This document shows, in pieces, positions 5,536-6,110 of a DNA stretch of 6,110 nt. The stretch comes from Dehalococcoidia bacterium. GTDB taxonomy: Bacteria; Chloroflexota; Dehalococcoidia; SM23-28-2. The stretch's first letter is position 1. The number at the start of each line of letters is the position of its first letter. The notes beneath the pieces were generated by a model, which was not told the DNA's origin, did no database searches, and saw only the letters and a list, made by a program, of their open reading frames with translations. The stretch is taken from contig JALHUG010000110.1 in NCBI GenBank assembly GCA_022866185.1, positions 1 through 6,110 on the forward strand, written 5' to 3'. The translations under genes and the position numbers were made by a program.

Positions 5536-6110
5536 ATGACGTCTGTTCCTGAAGAGCTGCGGGATATCGTCAAGGGGACCATCGACGGTCTCACTAGCTT
5601 CATTGAGAGCGAGTGCGTTCCCGTAGAGCAGAAGTACAAGGAGATCCTGGAGAACGAGGCAAAGCTGTTCGGCGCCGACGGCAGGCTGGTTCCCGAGATC
5701 CGAGAGGCCCGTGACGGGATAAGGAAGAAGTCGGCCAAGGCAGGCTACTGGGCCATGTTCGGTCCGGCATCCATCGGCGGCGGCGAGCTTCCTGCCCAGG
5801 TGAGCGTCTTCCTCCTCGAGGCCGTGTATAGGAAGTACGGGGCCGGCCGTCTCATGATCGGCCTCGCTAACGGCTTCCTTACTACCCCCATCGTGGGCGG
5901 CTTCGTGGATGGCCCCTCCCACATGTTTGCCCAGGCCAACGAGACCATCAAGACCGACATTGTGCCCTCTCTGTTGGCCGGCGAGAAGACCACCTGTTTC
6001 GGCGCTACCGAGCCCGACGCCGGCTCCGACCTGTGGAGCATGAAGTGCAGGGCCCGCAAGGTGGGCGACGAGTGGGTGATCAACGGCACCAAGCAGTGGA
6101 TCACCAACTC
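5536..6110 (+). CDS. Acyl-CoA dehydrogenase family flavoprotein, N-terminal part (second of the pair, cut by window edge)
   Basis: The first 191 residues of a second acyl-CoA dehydrogenase, open to the right edge. It aligns without gaps to the upstream dehydrogenase, with 132 of 191 residues identical by hand count (about 69%). Shared blocks are IVKGTIDG at 11-18, KLFGADG, LVPEIREAR, KAGYWAMF, GFVDGPSHM at 122-130, TEPDAGSDLW at 158-167 and EWVINGTKQWITN at 179-191. The catalytic C-terminal domain, including the residue equivalent to Asp402, is outside the window. Differences cluster in the N-terminal helices and in residues such as SIGGGELP for SIGGGGLP and CFGATEP for CFALTEP. These may shift substrate preference. 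The strong ribosome site at 5517-5526 defines the ATG. It probably lies in one operon with hisA and the first dehydrogenase, and no separate promoter is evident. Confidence 0.92.
   Translation, partial: MTSVPEELRDIVKGTIDGLTSFIESECVPVEQKYKEILENEAKLFGADGRLVPEIREARDGIRKKSAKAGYWAMFGPASIGGGELPAQVSVFLLEAVYRKYGAGRLMIGLANGFLTTPIVGGFVDGPSHMFAQANETIKTDIVPSLLAGEKTTCFGATEPDAGSDLWSMKCRARKVGDEWVINGTKQWITN

Overview
The window is high-GC bacterial DNA with four complete or nearly complete genes and two genes cut by the window edges. The content is ligA, a pair of beta-propeller lipoproteins, hisA and two acyl-CoA dehydrogenases. It has no mobile element, tRNA, rRNA or CRISPR array. Housekeeping genes mixed with tandem acyl-CoA dehydrogenase paralogs and PD40-repeat lipoproteins would suit an environmental Chloroflexota (Dehalococcoidia-like) genome. 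That placement is a guess from gene content and style, and no marker in the window proves it.

Left part (1-958, minus strand): the N-terminal adenylation half of the NAD-dependent DNA ligase LigA, running off the left edge. A good extended -10 promoter element touches its most upstream ATG, which favours the ATG seven codons further in (937) as the true start.

Middle part (about 981-3267, plus strand): a tandem segmental duplication. Each copy carries its own sigma70-type promoter, a GGAGG ribosome site, a lipoprotein signal peptide ending in a lipobox Cys24, and a PD40/TolB-like beta-propeller made of 44-residue (132-bp) repeats. Copy 1 has seven repeats and copy 2 has six. The proteins differ by exactly 44 residues, one repeat. 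Both stop at the same place inside the repeat (WSP-stop) and share 3' flanking sequence. One 48-bp block is identical between non-equivalent repeats of the two genes, which points to repeat shuffling or gene conversion. This is the most interesting part of the window.

Right part (3402-6110, plus strand): hisA (histidine biosynthesis, GTG start) overlaps an acyl-CoA dehydrogenase gene by ATGA. A second acyl-CoA dehydrogenase follows after 119 bp and is cut by the right edge. The two dehydrogenases are about 69% identical over the 191 residues that can be compared. The first has Asp402 where the classic catalytic Glu of medium-chain enzymes would be. The leader of the second resembles the 3' end of hisA, as if the duplicated unit had included the hisA tail. 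The three genes look like one transcription unit, although hisA and fatty-acid-type dehydrogenases have no obvious metabolic link.

I see no clearly new multi-gene system. The propeller gene pair is the best candidate for something underexplored.
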